From Platynereis dumerilii (lineage: Eukaryota; Annelida; Polychaeta; Phyllodocida; Nereididae), in NCBI GenBank assembly GCA_026936325.1, contig JAPTHN010000018.1, positions 8,265,658 to 8,329,657 of the forward strand: a stretch of DNA of 64,000 nucleotides, in the 5' to 3' direction. The notes under the pieces were generated by a model, which saw only the letters and a list, made by a program, of their open reading frames with translations, searched no databases and was not told the origin of the DNA. Positions 43,058-57,164 of the stretch are shown here, piece after piece. The position numbers were made by a program, and so were the translations under genes. Each line of letters begins with the position of its first letter. Within the stretch, counting starts at the first letter, position 1.

Positions 43058-46000
43058 ATGAAGTTTCAAAATATTTTAATTCTAATAGTATTTGCAAAAT
43101 ATTTTTCACAAGCTGCCAACAAGTCTCCTCCTGATGTCAGCTTCCGTTGGAATAGCTCAATTAGGCACTGGTTGGCATTGCAGTTAAAAGGACATGGAAT
43201 GACGGATATGATCATGAATAATAACAAACTGATTTCACTCATTGGAAAAGTCCACAAAGTATGTTTTGGAGAGAGCAACTCACTTACCGCATGTGGAGGA
43301 AATATTAAAGGTTTGTGCAATGTTTTAAAATGGGATATCATCAAGTCAGGCCATTGTGAATGGATACTGGAGGTTCCAAAAAAGCTTTGCGTGGCGATAA
43401 CCTTAGTGGATTTACCACAGAACGATCCTTTTACAGATAGTCGATATAGATTAATAATTGAAAGTTTATCAACTGATCAACCTGCAACTTTAGCCTTTTA
43501 ATCACATTGATATTGACAAAAAATTTGAAAAGTTTGATATTTTTACCAACTCGTCTGCCACTAAAGTTAGCGTTTTTATCTCTATTTTATTAACTGATTC
43601 AAAAATTCATATGTTCTTTCAGGCGACACAGTGTAATGTAGAGATAAGCAAAAATTCATTAATTCTTTATAGAACAGAGCCTTTGAAATTCCCAAATGAG
43701 GCACCATATTCCATCTTCCCACAAAAAGGAGTGACAGAGTATCATGCCTTGGTGAGAACTGACATTTGGAGGTTTTTGCAAATCTTCTCAGGTTGCAAAA
43801 TATTTCGGAGGGGTCTTCAAGTGTTTGACGGCCCATCAATTAGATTTCCACGTAAAAAAGTAAAGTGTTCCAGAAATGTTCTTGTGAAAATGACAGCCAG
43901 TACATTTCAGCTCTATCTTGTCTTTAGACACCAAGAACATTTCAAAGGAACTTTCTTCATTTCCTACATCGCTTACTACGATGACCGTGGCATTCAGTTT
44001 ATCCAGTTACTGCCTGAAATGGATAATCTGTGGATTTCATGGAATTTTGAAAATTCAACTGAAGTTGAATATCAGAGATTATCAATTAAAAGTAATCATG
44101 CAAGTCTAAGTTTCCAAGTGCAAGTTGAAGCCTCACCTCAATGGGCACAAGGCCATTTATGTCAATATGGGGGGTTGCATGTCATTGATAGATCTATAAA
44201 ATTTAGTGAAATTGGTCCAATATGCTCAGTAGATTATGCTGAACTATTAATAAATGTGACAATTCCTGCAATGACTTCCACGAAATTAACGATCTACAAT
44301 TATGGGCCGCCATACTCCCACAGTGGCAGAGTTGTGTTTTTTCAGCGACGGTCATCCCGGCGGTCTGTTGGACTTATCAATCCCTGTGGCTTCTGTTTCA
44401 GTGAACAAATCACTGCAGTGAGATACTGGCTTCGTCATTACTTTGTTTTTAGTGACACAGCACTTAGCTGTAGTGATGAAGGCCCTGTCTTCAGTCTGAG
44501 AAATGGTTATTTGGATTTCATTGTTATAAAAAATGAATTAATTTCAAAAAAGGGCAGTTGCCATTGGATTACACGCTCTGCAGATATCACTCATCTTGAA
44601 TTTCAAATTAATCACAGGTATGTCAACAGATATAATTTATATTCTTGCGAAAACATGACATCACCACCATTTAGCAACTACAACACCCCCAGTGGGTCAA
44701 AGTCATCCATTTTGCAGAGTTCGATAAACCACACTTCCTTGGGCATGAGATTTAACACAAGGAGGAGCCACTGTCCGTTTGCATCAGTATTGTACGGTAC
44801 TGCCTATGTGACTTCAACTGCAAATTGTCAAGATGTTGTCCTTGGTCCTTCGTTGAGCACTGACATTGGTGTCCAAGAGTTTATTGGGACATGTTTTAAG
44901 TTCCTGATCGTCCTGAATAATGGCAAAAAATATTATTCATTCAAAGTTAATCTATCTGACAAGATGAGCGATATCCACAGCTACCAAAATAACTTCCATG
45001 TAGTGTCATACTGGGAAGAATCTACAATGTTAAACAGGTCTGAAACCAACATGTTCAATGTAATGATAAGAGATGAATTTTTTGAGGTCGACACTAGTTT
45101 TGAACCACTTCTGTACACATTCCAGTCCAGTCAGATTCCTTTTGAATGGAGAAGTTATGGTCAATTCTTAACAATATCCATTAGCACTGAAAACAACATG
45201 ACAATGGAACATAAAATAATAATAATAGCAATGGCAGTTTATGAAAAACTACCAGTTTTGAGTTATATACGTCACGAGTATAGGGAATTAAGCAGGAGAT
45301 GTCCCCCAAATTTGAATCACACACTGAAGGTGACAGACACATGCTACAGCATTCACACTAACTTCTCGGGGTCTTGGAACATGGCGAGCGGCATTTGTCA
45401 ACAGAGAGGAGGGTATCTGTGGTCTGTAAATAATTTTGAAGAATGGTATGAAGTTCTTCGTTCACCAAGACTAGATGATTGGAAACCAATCAATGCCGCA
45501 AAATATTTCAGAGACTCTTCCGTCCTTCTTCTTGGACTTCAGACTCAGGTATGTGAACCGTTGTCATGACACAACATTGTACCTTCAAATGCACAGCTGA
45601 ATTTGAATTGACGTCATGTCAGCACAAATTCATATGGCAAGTTAAAGGAAAATGTGCGCACGTTCGCGATGCTAGTAGCCCTGGCACCCATGCGTGACAA
45701 AGGGTCATGGGAATATGCAAAATCAGGAGAGTTTAACAAGGTGTCGGGAGAATTGGTACAATTTCAACCAAATTTGATAAAATTATGGATTTCAGCTGCC
45801 CACATATCTTACAACTCAGTTCTGATGGTATTTTCACAAAGATTGGCATGGTAAAAATGATTTTATATGGGCAGTTTTACAGTATTTGCACTCGAAGTGT
45901 CTCACGGGGGGGCATAGTGAAGGTGTGTAAATGAGAATTTCCTTCATGCCATCATGGAATGAACATATTAAAGATTCGTAAATCAAGAAGAACACATGTG

Positions 46001-49000
46001 ATTTGTTGGTTAATTACCAAATTGCCACTCCATAAAGTAGGCAAGGTTTGAATTTTTGAAAAAAATGTTTATCAGAAAAAATATCCATGTGAATACTAAT
46101 TTAACCATTTTTTCAATGGAAATCCAGCCATTTGTTGCATTGAACGGTCAAAACCAACACAAAACTTAAATTTTGATGAAATATGGCAGAACTTTTTTTC
46201 CAAACAATTTTTATGACGAAAGTAAAGAAATCGGACATTCCTTACCCTGAAAGTTTACACATGATTGCCAAGATAAGTAATGCTTAGGTATCCTGCTAAC
46301 CCAAGGTCAAGTTTTGTTGCTGTATGATCCGAACTCATAGTGTTTCCTTTTGGTAAAAGACAATGTTATAGAGAGAAAAATCACCGAACATGACCCAAAA
46401 TCACAGGCTCAGAAAAAAATAAGCTTGAATTGCTCCAAAAATAAGATATTTGCACATTATCTTGTTAAGTCATTCTGCTATTTGCAAAAAATTGCAGTTA
46501 TATTGATATATTACATAAAATAATTGCCTTTTACTCTCAAGTTTGATTTTCTCATAATAGTGCAATTTTATGATCTAACAACATATATTGCAATCTTCAA
46601 TATTTATAAATACCCTTTTTAGGCATCCTGGTTAAGTTATTTAGTTCAGCCATGTTCTTTTCCTTAATGAATCCAGTGTTAAAAGACTTGAATCCAAGCG
46701 AAACTTCTGATGTACTGGAGAGGACATTTTTTGACATTTTTAATTTTAATTTCTAAGAAAATGTATGTGCATGGCCTGGATATTTTTTCAACTTGCATTC
46801 CTCACATTGATGAAGAGGCACACAATCCAGCAAGGAAAACACACATAGCTTGTTTTTTCCTTCGGAGTCCTGAGTGTTTTTTCCTCGTACTGGAGAGGAC
46901 ACATTTTTTTGACATCATATTCAAGCCTCAAATTCCGAAAACCAAGTAGAGATTCTGAAATGAATCTTTTTGATTTACCTTGAGACATGTCTCCAGCTAC
47001 AAAATTGACACGAATAGTAGACACACTCTTTAATACTGATTCATAACAGCATATAAAGTAATAAATGGTCTATCAGAGACAAACTTTTTGACACATGCCA
47101 TTTTCTACATTTTGGGAGACAGCTCCTTTCATATATATTACTTACTCACATGAAACCTGTTGTGTTTTGTGCCCAAGACATAGGTCCAGACAGGCGTCAT
47201 TAACGTGAATCACAACTGCCTGCACAAATTTGCTTTCTGTGTTGCCATAAAAATATGCGAAACTGCCCGTGAGACACAAAAAAGTGCGAAAATTGGTCAT
47301 AAATCACCTGCTGCTTCAAAACTAAGCATCGTAATACCTGTCATACTTTTTTCATAGTAATTGCTTAAAGACAAAAAATCGGCCAATTGCAAGTACTGTA
47401 AAACTGCCCATATGACAAAATGCAAAAAAAAAAAAAATAGGCTGTGCAGCAGCATACTATCGCCTATTCAGCAGGCTATTCCGAAGGGTGGGAAAAAATT
47501 TGGAGAACAGTTAAAACATGGGCACAGACAATAATTAAGGTTTTGAAAAATTAGGCCATTGGCAATTTCGGAATTCAGATTGACTTGACAGCTTATGATA
47601 TTTCAGCCACTAATCTCCATGGGAACCAACATTTATCTGAATCTATTAATCATTTGAGTTTGTTCTCAATCAACATTTTCTTTTGGTCTGTATGATTCAG
47701 ACAATACGATCTTATTTATGTTTTTTTTAAGAGAGAACTTAAAGCTTGCAAGAAAAAAATCATTAGGAATTTTTAAATGATGCAGAACAATATTACCAGC
47801 CAATTTAATTTCCTTTTCAGAATGTATACTGGAGTGACAACTCAACTTTAAATTTTCACAGATTCCACCTACACAGTCATCTCAAGGAATTAAGTTATAA
47901 CATTTCACATCGTTATTCTAACATGTCCAAAGAAAGGCAGTCAGAGTACTCCTATATACTCAGACACATAAGAGGGGAGGTGCACAAAAAAAGTGGGCAA
48001 TGTTTGTTTTTGGTGCCTTCTACAGAGACCTGGATTTTTATGGACTGTTTTAAAGTGTTTGACAATGTCACATTTATTTGTGAGTATCCTGATGGGAGCA
48101 GTGACAGAACACAGACACCATCATTTAAAGTTGAAGAGAAATACTGCGGTGATGGTTGGTTTCTCGCGCGGGATTCATATAAATGCTTGAAGATGCAAAC
48201 TGTAGAAGTCGACAACCACATTTTACCGAATAATTTAATAAAACAATGTGAAGACATTGGAGGATATATATTTACTCAAAACAATAGCAACACCATTGAC
48301 TTGATGATAACCTTATTCTCAATATCCAGAATGGGAAATTCCCATTCATTCATCACTTTCATAATGGGTAAGGACTTCATTGGAGTTGATATGTCTCAAT
48401 TTTCACGACTTATAAGTAAAAGTGCAATGCTGAGAGAAAACTTAAGTATAGAATTTCCATGGCAACCACCTGATCAAAGGGAAGTGCATGTAGTGTGCAG
48501 TCAAGAGCATCTCATACTGTCAGAAGACTGCATGATGGGATTTCGTGCCTGTCAGAATGGAGAGTGCATTCCAGAGACATATTTCTGTGATCACATTACA
48601 CAGTGCATTGACCAGAGTGATGAATTGAACTGCACTGATCCCTGCTATGATACTTCATTGGCAAATTTATATTTCCGTTGTAGTGACGGTACATGCATTG
48701 CATCATCAAGGGTTTGTGACCTTTTATGGGATTGTGAAGAAGGTGAAGAAGAGGAAGAATGTCCCGATAACAACGTTGGTAGTGGAGAAGCATATTCTCC
48801 TGTCTGGAGTCCAATTGCTGTGAAACAACTATCTGTTGAGTGCAGGGAAACAACATCTAACGCCATACACATGGCAAAAAGCACTAAATTGTTGTCAATG
48901 TATGATAGCAATGGGCTTGTTTGCCCCATAGGCTCTGAAATATGCTTTCCAAAGAAATATTCATGTACCAAAGACAAACATTATTATGGATATGATCTTC

Positions 49001-50787
49001 CTTGTAACAGCAGCTGGCAATTTGATAACTGTGTAGCGTCGGACAACTATTTTCAGACACCTGAAAAATACAGCTGTGTCAATGACCACGTGAGACTTCC
49101 ATTTCGATTAGTTTGCAATGGGATCCCTGAGTGTCCTCTCGGGGAGGATGAAGTGAATTGCACAACTTGGACTTGTCCAAAAATGTTGCGCTGCACAATA
49201 GAAAACATCTGTGTCCATCCCAGTGAAGTTTGTGATGGCATTTTGCACTGTCCCCTCTCAGGAGATGATGAATACTTTTGCAATAAAGATGAATGTCCAC
49301 CTGGATGCACATGTCTTGGCAGAGCTATCCACTGCATAGATACTTCTATAACCAAAGAGAGTCACTTTGCAATAGTATCATTTAGAGCAAATTTTCAGTC
49401 ATTTGGATTAATGGGGAATTTTCCTCATGCTTGGTTTGTCAACTTGTCTCGGTGTAACATAAACAACATTTTATTAAGAAGGTTTACCATTCCAAACGTT
49501 GTCAAGTTAGACATCAGTCACAATAGATTGAGAGATTTCAGTTCAAAAACACTAAACATGACAAAACTTAAATTCCTTGACTTTCAGAGTTCAGATCTGA
49601 AAGCAATCAGAAGGGATACTTTTGAAACAATGAAGAATTTGGTGAGACTAAATATGGCAAATTCAAAAATATTCTGGATAGAAGAAAGTTCTTTTCGCAA
49701 CCAAAAAAACCTTAATATACTTGACATGACAAATACGGCAATTGCTCAGTTAACAGAAGAAACTGTGGTTGGCTTAAATTCCATTAAAATCATACGATTA
49801 ATTGGTTCTCCGGTAAAAACTGTATATAAAGGCTTGCTGCTCAAAAAAACATTGGAAGAAGTATCTGTTGATGACAGTCACTTCTGCTGCCTTGAAGGAA
49901 GTCATGTGATTCCAAAATGCAAGAATATCAGGACAACTACTTTGTGGTCAGTCTGTTCTGATATCTATCCAAAGCAGTCTTGGATCATCCCACTTTATAT
50001 CTTGACAATTTGCTTACTGAATGGCATCACTCTTTTACACTTGCTGTGGGGTTCAGGGAGACACAAAACTTCTTTCTCTCTCATAATAATCATTTGCTTT
50101 GGAATATCCATCTCTATAATGATATTTCATTTCCATAACCAAACAAACAGTCTCTCCACATTAGATAAATTTGATAGCACGGAGTCATTCTTGTGCAAAT
50201 CCATTGCCTATGGACAATTTGGATTGGGCTATTCCTTTCTCTGCTGTAATGTCATATTCTTCCTGAAGATCTTAGTGAAGCTATCACACATCAACTCAAA
50301 CGGAAATGAGCCTGATAAATACTTCATCATTTTATCGATAATACTGATAGGATTGTTTGGTCTTCTGGTCTTTGTTTTCAGCGGGCACCAATCACAAAGT
50401 GCTCTGTGCATTTTGAAATATAGAGGAAGCAAACAAACTCTAGTCAACTTTACATTTGGACTGTTGTCTTTCGTGATCATAGGAACGATCTTTGCAATCA
50501 ATAGACAAATAGAGAAGGTAAGAAAGGCCTCTCAAAGAAAAGAAAAGAAATCAGAAAAATTGCTAAAAGCGAGAGTGTGTCTGTATGCATCAGTGGTTGT
50601 TGCTTCATTCATATTGGGCCAACTGCACCAGTACTGTGACTTGGCTTCTGTTTATGCCCTTCACCTAGTCACTCTGTTTGCCAACTTTTCAATGCTACCG
50701 ATATGTTTTCCCATTCTCTTCGGATGGTGTACCAGACAATTTCGAAGAAATGTTCTTTCCAGAGTGTGTAAAGAAAACAAACCATAG
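43058..50787 (+). CDS. GRL101/LGR type C-like seven-helix receptor, CUB-CTLD-LDLa-LRR
   Basis: Exon 1 starts at ATG 43058 with a signal peptide (MKFQNILILIVFAKYF). The next coding block starts near 43623 after CTTTCAG and runs to an AG/GT donor at 45548; its splice to exon 1 is unresolved. After a 2,272-nt intron, the last exon (47821-50787) continues in phase 0. Domains: two or three divergent CUB-like modules (FDGPS, CHWI), a C-type lectin domain split by the intron (CPPNL..TCYSIH; WIFMDC..FICEY), about four LDLa modules from 48529 (CDHITQCIDQSDELNC), an LRR N-cap and about six leucine-rich repeats (49290-49870), a FCCL hinge, and seven hydrophobic helices (49975-50745). The short tail ends SRVCKENKP. 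A cell-surface receptor coupled to G proteins is expected. No DRY motif was seen after helix 3. Ligand unknown. Confidence 0.82.
45549..47820 (+). other. Receptor intron within the lectin domain
   Basis: Begins GTATGT and ends TTTCCTTTTCAG. Both flanking codons are intact in phase 0. It contains an internal duplication (a CTGGAGAGGACA..TTTTTTGACAT word at 46714 and 46891) but no gene. Confidence 0.85.
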
Positions 50788-51040
50788 CATCACATATAGC
50801 ATCACCTATAGCGTCACCTATAGCTGCACCTATAGCATCACCTATAGCTGCACCTATAGCATCACCTATAGCTGCACCTATAGCATCACCTATAGCTGCA
50901 CCTATAGCATCACCTAAAGCTGCACCAATAGTGTCACCTATAGTATCACCTATAGCATCACCTATGGCATCACCTATAGCTGCACCTATAGCATCACCTG
51001 TAGCATCACCTATAGCTTCACCTATAGCATCACCTATATA
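50788..51040 (+). repeat. 12-bp minisatellite in the receptor 3' UTR
   Basis: About 21 units of CACCTATAGCAT or CACCTATAGCTG start right at the receptor stop codon. Reading them on the other strand gives a Gly-Asp-Ala-Ile run, a repeat artefact. Confidence 0.95.
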
Positions 51041-51060
51041 TAATGTAATGATGCATTGAA

Positions 51061-51066
51061 AATAAA
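51061..51066 (+). terminator. Poly(A) signal of the receptor gene
   Basis: AATAAA, 274 nt beyond the stop codon and just past the 12-bp repeat. No better signal is nearer. Confidence 0.65.
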
Positions 51067-54000
51067 GATTCGCATAGTAAATTAGTATTTTGTTTCCTAT
51101 TTCAAGAAAGTCATAATGTAGTCTAGGAGTCAAGGACCAAAAAAAGTGAAGAAGTTCAACCCGAGAGCTAGAAAAATGTGAATGGGACTATGCATTCCCA
51201 AAACACCCCAGATAAAGGCATTAGGGTGGATGTGTTTCTTCAAATTGGTGCAGTTTTCTGCTATTTCGGTTTTAATGCATCCTACTCCTATGGTGTCACG
51301 CATTACTAAAACTAAAACTCAGCAACATTAAAAACTCACACTTACCAGACTTTCGTATTAAAGGCAAACACTCATCAAATCCCGACTTTCAATAAAAACA
51401 CCTTTCTTTGCTAGAATTGAGTCCTATAAGCACACCAAGATAGTTAAAAAAAATTTTGGCAAAGTGTACACTTTGTAAAGGACTGGTGAAATAGTGGTTT
51501 TTGACCTTCATTGTGGCCTGCCAGTCAGCTTGCTCATTTGATAGCAATGACGTAGAGATGGGTGGCCCCCTCCCTCCCTCAGGCTCAGTCAGTCAAGAGT
51601 GACCATTGACCATGCAATATTGCATAGCAATCATACCTGTGTTTTTGGTCTCTTGTAGTCATCAACTGTAAAGTGCTGCCATCTCCTGCATTGTATTAAT
51701 TGCCATTTTGTTTACTTTTAGCCACAGGCTATGGTCACATATATGGGGCAGTACTTACTCTATAGAGGAAGGTATATGGTTCAAGCGCCCCTGGTGGATT
51801 GCAAATTGAGAAAATTGATTAAAATTGCTAAAGGAGCAGTTTTTTAGAACATTCTTCTAAGCCCTTTGAAATAAAACTGTTTTAGCTACATCTGGACAAC
51901 ATTTGCATCCATCACACTGCATTTGGGTTCAAATTAAACCTTGCTTTGCCAATTTTACCTGTGTGTGCACTCATATCAGCATACATCACAAGGGAATTCC
52001 CTTTCACAGCCAATCAGAATCCAGGAGACCACAGAGCCACCATCTGTGTCAGCTGGAACCAAAATCTCAGTCTGCTATTCTGGGATGCCAGAAGGAACTA
52101 CTTTTGACCTGGTTTTATAGCACCCTGTCCTCAGCTCACAAAGGCCTTATGCTCTTGTTAAACTCTTTTCCAATTATAGCATGGCATTTCAGCCTCTATT
52201 TCGGCCTTTTTAATAATAAACTTGATGCATGTAGATGGGATGCAGATGGAATGACCCAGGGGAATGACTCAAAATATTCATGTGTCAAGCGGACTCAAGC
52301 CTAAAATATTTAAAATGTAATTTCATTGTGTATGGCTTTGTAGACTTAAGAGAAATTCAGGAGACCCAATCTTGGCTGCAGCTGCAGTGTAGATAGCGCA
52401 TTTCCATTTGCACACCACTTTGTAATTACAATTTTTTTCCGAAATGTGTATATACTTGCAAAATAATGTACAAGGTGTGAAAAAATAAAAAAAATCTAAA
52501 TCTAAGCCATTTCAACCTCACCATGATTGGCATGCATTTTGACCTAATTGAAACTGTTGCCAAGTTTTGTCTCACAAGGTGAGCAATTTTTTTTTCATTC
52601 TGGTAAATACAGAGGTACACAACATGTCACATGTATATTCTCTACACACATACAAGTCATATATATATATATCTTTTTTTTTCATATTGATCTGGTCTCA
52701 CGTGTACATTGGTGGAATGAAAGACTGTTTTTAACCAGAACTTCAAATACCAAGAAAAAGAGGGATAGCTATAGAACACTTTATTTCACAGTATTTAAGA
52801 TATTGTTTTATTGCACACCAATTAGTATACAATTGTTGCGTCTATGCAAGCAGAAATATTTAGGACAAACTTATGATTTTCAACAATTTTTTAAAAAGTG
52901 ATACATAGAATAGTAGGCCTAAAAATGACTTTAAAATGACTGCAGATTTAGAAGCCGTTAAACCATGTTTTTATTGTAAGAATTTTAATTAGCACAATAG
53001 CAAGTAAAGAAACAACACAGATATTCCATATAGGCCTATAAAACACATTTCCACTGCAAAAAAAAAAACATGTTACATCATTTAATTAAAATGCACATGA
53101 TCAGGTTTAATTACAGATTCAGTATATTATGGTGTGTATTTAATAACTATACTTTTTTTTCAATTTTTCCTGCAGCAGTTGCCATGAAAAGTAAAGGAGC
53201 ACAGAGCTCTCCTCAATAAATGACCACAGATAGGCCTTATACCATTTTGTCCATCACATATAGGCCTATCACAGTCCTGACTCCATGCAAATAACATCCA
53301 GTTGAGATTTGTTATATTCACTTGGGTTTTTGCCCCAGCCAAGAATCAAACCCAGTGCAGTTTAATGGAGCAGCTGTGTCAAGAGTCCTTTTTCCACAGA
53401 GAGATGAGATTGTCCGTGTTTTTCCTTTCAACAACTAGAAAAAAAAGAAGAAATTATATAATCTGTGGCAGAATACACATAGATTTAGTCTAACAGCACA
53501 ATTTTCGTTTGCTTTAATTATAACTTTCTTGTAATTACAATGGACTACTTCAATGTCCAACAACAGCCAATGACACATCCAATCACCAGTGGCTTGCTTC
53601 AATTGCCATCAAGCTGAAGTGCCATTGAGCTGAACTTAAAATTGAGCTTAGGGTCTAATTGCCGTTAACTTACCTGTCAGTGCCTAATACATAATTGCCA
53701 TCTGGACAAGAATCAATACTTCAATTGCAAAAGCCGTAGGTATATGTTAATCAACCAGAAACTTCACAAAGCTGTGCTTACCTTCATACATGCTCCCAGG
53801 ATTTTATTATTGCTCCCCTTCTCTCTGCAGTCTTTGCAAATGGCTTCCTGGCAGGTGTTTGGATTCCCTTGAATGACCAAGTAGGCCTAATTGCCGTTAT
53901 TCGGTCGGCGGATGAATATATCCACTCAGGGATAGCCAAAGGGATATCCCAAAGTATTCTATTTATAACAACTTCTGTGAATATAACCACACACAAGGCC

Positions 54001-54280
54001 TATGGTTTATCCACCAGGGGCGCTTTAACAATACACCTTCCTCTATAGAGTAAGAACTGCAGGGCAAATGTGACCATTTGGCCTGTGTTTTAGCCCAGCC
54101 TGACGTGGCACCTTGCCAATAGTTCACAAGGGGTTGCTTTTAATTGTGCCATATCTCAGGCCAAAAATCGAGAATTAATATTTGCTTTATTGGAATTATG
54201 TTTGCATAAATGTATGAGTGACTGTGTCAATGCATATAAAAAATAAGGTTTGATTTATATATCAAATTTAAAAAGTGCAT
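51067..54280. other. Gene-poor interval
   Basis: Two places read TTCTTACTCTATAGAGGAAGGT-like words in inverse (around 51755-51810 and 54005-54055, both with a GGGGCGCTT/AAGCGCCCCTGGTGG motif), so 51740-54070 may be bounded by an inverted repeat. No convincing gene was seen inside. Confidence 0.4.
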
Positions 54281-54289
54281 GAGTGTGGC

Positions 54290-54900
54290 CCTTTAACTAC
54301 TGAACTAAAGATTCTGAACATTTGCAGTGAATCCATGCATTTGTCACAAACCCGACAAGCTTTCGAGACACCATGTCAACTTTGGAAAAGGCAAAATTAA
54401 ACGAGCCTGAAGGCAGTAAAGTACTGACCATATCAAATATTTGGGGATTTCAAATGGTCAACAAAGATGTCAAAGAAGATTCCAAATCAGAGTTTTGTCA
54501 TAGTCAGGATAATCGTCAATGTTTATGATGCAAAATGGTGGAAAATAGTGTGACAAGCAAATGTGATAAACACCAACTTGGCACGAAAGTCTTCAAAAAT
54601 CCAACAAAGTGCAGTAAGAATGCTTCAAGTGACCATTATTACATGCAAATCACCTTAATTTTTGACAACTCCTCGGCACTGAGTTGTGACAGACCTAATA
54701 TGAAATTGTTTTTGGGCCAATCTGCATTGATTGCGACTTTGGTTTTTGAACATGTTGTACTAAAAGTGGCCTAATCCAGCCATTTCACATTCTTTCTACA
54801 TCAAGTTTTCTGGACTCTCAAAATGGATGTCAACTGATGTCTCTGTATAGTTAAATGAAAATACCTAACTTACAAGTTAGTTTTTCAGCCATTTAAACAC
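54290..54900. repeat. Interspersed repeat, partner of 4300-4870
   Basis: Same order of conserved words as the left partner, including ACACCATGTCAA.TTTGGAA and CAGCCATTTCAC. It ends just before a SINE-tail remnant (54970-55010: GCAGGACGTAAAGCCC then ATCC repeats). Confidence 0.6.
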
Positions 54901-55619
54901 GTTTCAACGCAGTGGAACGCTTTTGTCGAACAGTGGAGAAGCTTTCACCCCATCGAGCAGTCATACATGCAGGACGTAAAGCCCCACTCATCCATCCATC
55001 CATCCCATTGAGCGGTCAGTCCGTCTGATCAGCGTTTTACTCGATCATCACGCTGCCTCTAGCGCATGCGCCGTGGGACTTTCTTCTTGAAAATTTTTTG
55101 GTGGACAGACATGCATGATCTTAGCTCGATTGATTTCAGAGATTTGACATAGTTATCAGAGCTGTCACACCAACTTCTTTGCAACAGGGCTACTGGATTA
55201 TGCCTGGAGGGATATGGTGGTGTTTTGAGACAAGGAGGAAGCAGCAGTGGCCCAAGGAGTCGGTTTTTCTATAGCGTCGTCATCACGGCCTGGAAACCAC
55301 GTGGATTCATGGCCCGGGAAAACAGTGCACGTTGACCTGCTCTTCAACCTCTTGGCCCAGCCCCTGGACTGCCTTGAAACATTTTTGGTTGGAGCCAGAC
55401 GCATGCTCTCGAGCCCAAATCATTCATGGATTTACTCACTTTACTTTATTTCGTGATCAGCAATGCTCCGCCACGTGGCTGGATCATCGCACATACTCGT
55501 ATCCAAGCAACCTAATATAGATTTGCACTCGTTGACATTATGTGACGTCGCCCAGGCTTTTGACGTCACCACAGATGTCACCACAGATGACGTCATGATT
55601 GACTGCAGTGTCCCTAGTG

Positions 55620-55830
55620 TATAAAAAAAAAAATCCTTAGGGCTCATGGTGAAATACCACAGCCTTATTTTACTCTCAAACCTTAAAATTTATTTATGTG
55701 TTAACACCAACTCCAATAAATAGCCTATTCAGCTTATTAAAAAAAAAAAAAAAAAAATCAATAAAAAATCTTAGGGCTCATGGTGAAATACCACAGCCTA
55801 ATTTACTCTCAAAACCTCTATATTTACTAT
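55620..55830. repeat. Two-copy direct repeat
   Basis: AAAAAATC.TTAGGGCTCATGGTGAAATACCACAGCCT followed by TACTCTCAAA.CC occurs at about 55622 and 55760, each after an A-run. An SINE-like or processed insertion is possible. Confidence 0.7.
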
Positions 55831-56044
55831 ATTTACTTATGTGCCAACCACAGGAACTCCTGATTTGAGATCAATCATTCATATTATTATATTTATATTT
55901 TCGACCACCACAAATTTCTTCATTATTCCTTTTACATCCTTAAAGATGATCCTTTATCATCCATCTACCCACGTATTTTGGGATCAATTATTTACTACCA
56001 ATCACCACAATACTTGTGATCAATTCATATAAACATTTATACTT

Positions 56045-56375
56045 CCCGTCATCACTTGTGTGATCAAAATTTTTCCAGCCACCAATGATTTTGTAAAAAA
56101 TTTCATATCCTTCCCGATCACCTCTGAATTTGTTGGGATCAAGTTTATATTCTTTCCGATCACCACTGATTTCGTGATCAATTATATTCTTTCCGATCAC
56201 CACTCATTTCGTGATCAATTATATTCCTTCCGATCACCACTGATTTCGGGATCAATTATATTCTTTCCGATCACCACTGATTTTGTGATCAAATAGATTC
56301 TTTCCGATCACCACTGATTTTGTGATCATTATATAATTTTCCGATCACCACTGATTTTGTGATCAACTATTTTCA
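56045..56375. repeat. 36-bp tandem repeat, about 8 copies
   Basis: The unit is TTCCGATCACCACTGATTTC GTGATCAATTATATTC with variants. Inside each unit GATCACC..TGATC makes a small palindrome. Confidence 0.9.
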
Positions 56376-56939
56376 TTACTTATGTTGCACATGTTAATTA
56401 CTCTTATTGCAATTCAAGATTGCACCTCATCTCACCGCATTTCCACCGAAGAGTCGCACGTTTTTTCCTGATGGCAAATTTCACTGCGAATCTTCTATTG
56501 TCCCTACTTCTGTGGTTTCAAAATACCACACAATTTTTACCCTCTTCCTTTAAAACAACTTACACTAACTTTATTCTATTGTAATATAAACTCTATAACT
56601 ATTCATAATTCTACATTTACTCACTATACTTATTGTTATTTTTGTTTTTCAATTGTTCCTAAATAGATTAAACATTTCATAGACTTACCTTACAGTATAT
56701 TACTCTTCTCCACTATCAAATGTCTATACGACAATTATTAATTTCTCTTATATTCTAATTTTCCATCACATTAAAATATTTATAAAATCAAAATCAATTC
56801 ATTTGATTTCTCTTAACTTACACCATTTTGCTAATGTTTTGTTCACTCACTCCTCGTGATTTTTATATTGATATTCCAGATGCCCACATCCGCAGATTGC
56901 CCTGATCCATCACGTCACTCGCGGCAAACAGGATAACTC

Positions 56940-57140
56940 ATTACTGCCATTATTCATCCTCATGGTGTAATGCCACAGGATAAGTTCTTTCGGCCAATAT
57001 TCTTCCTCGTGGTTTAAGGCCACAGGATACGTTATTATTCCCACTATTCATCCTCATGGTTTAATGCCACAGGATAGATTATTACTTCCTTTATTCATTC
57101 TTATCGCGTAATGCCACAGGATACGTAATTACTCCCAATT
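56940..57140. repeat. ~55-bp tandem repeat, 4 copies
   Basis: TTATTCATCCTCATGGTGTA ATGCCACAGGATA-type units, moderately diverged. Confidence 0.85.
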
Positions 57141-57164
57141 AGTGGGGCGGCTTAATGTAATATT

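Noticed and set aside
48596-49355. Minus-strand frames of 77-110 residues
   Set aside because: Shadows of the LDLa-coding region of the receptor.
50669-51133. Gly-Asp-Ala-Ile repeat protein on the minus strand
   Set aside because: It is the antisense of the 12-bp 3' UTR minisatellite and the end of the receptor gene.
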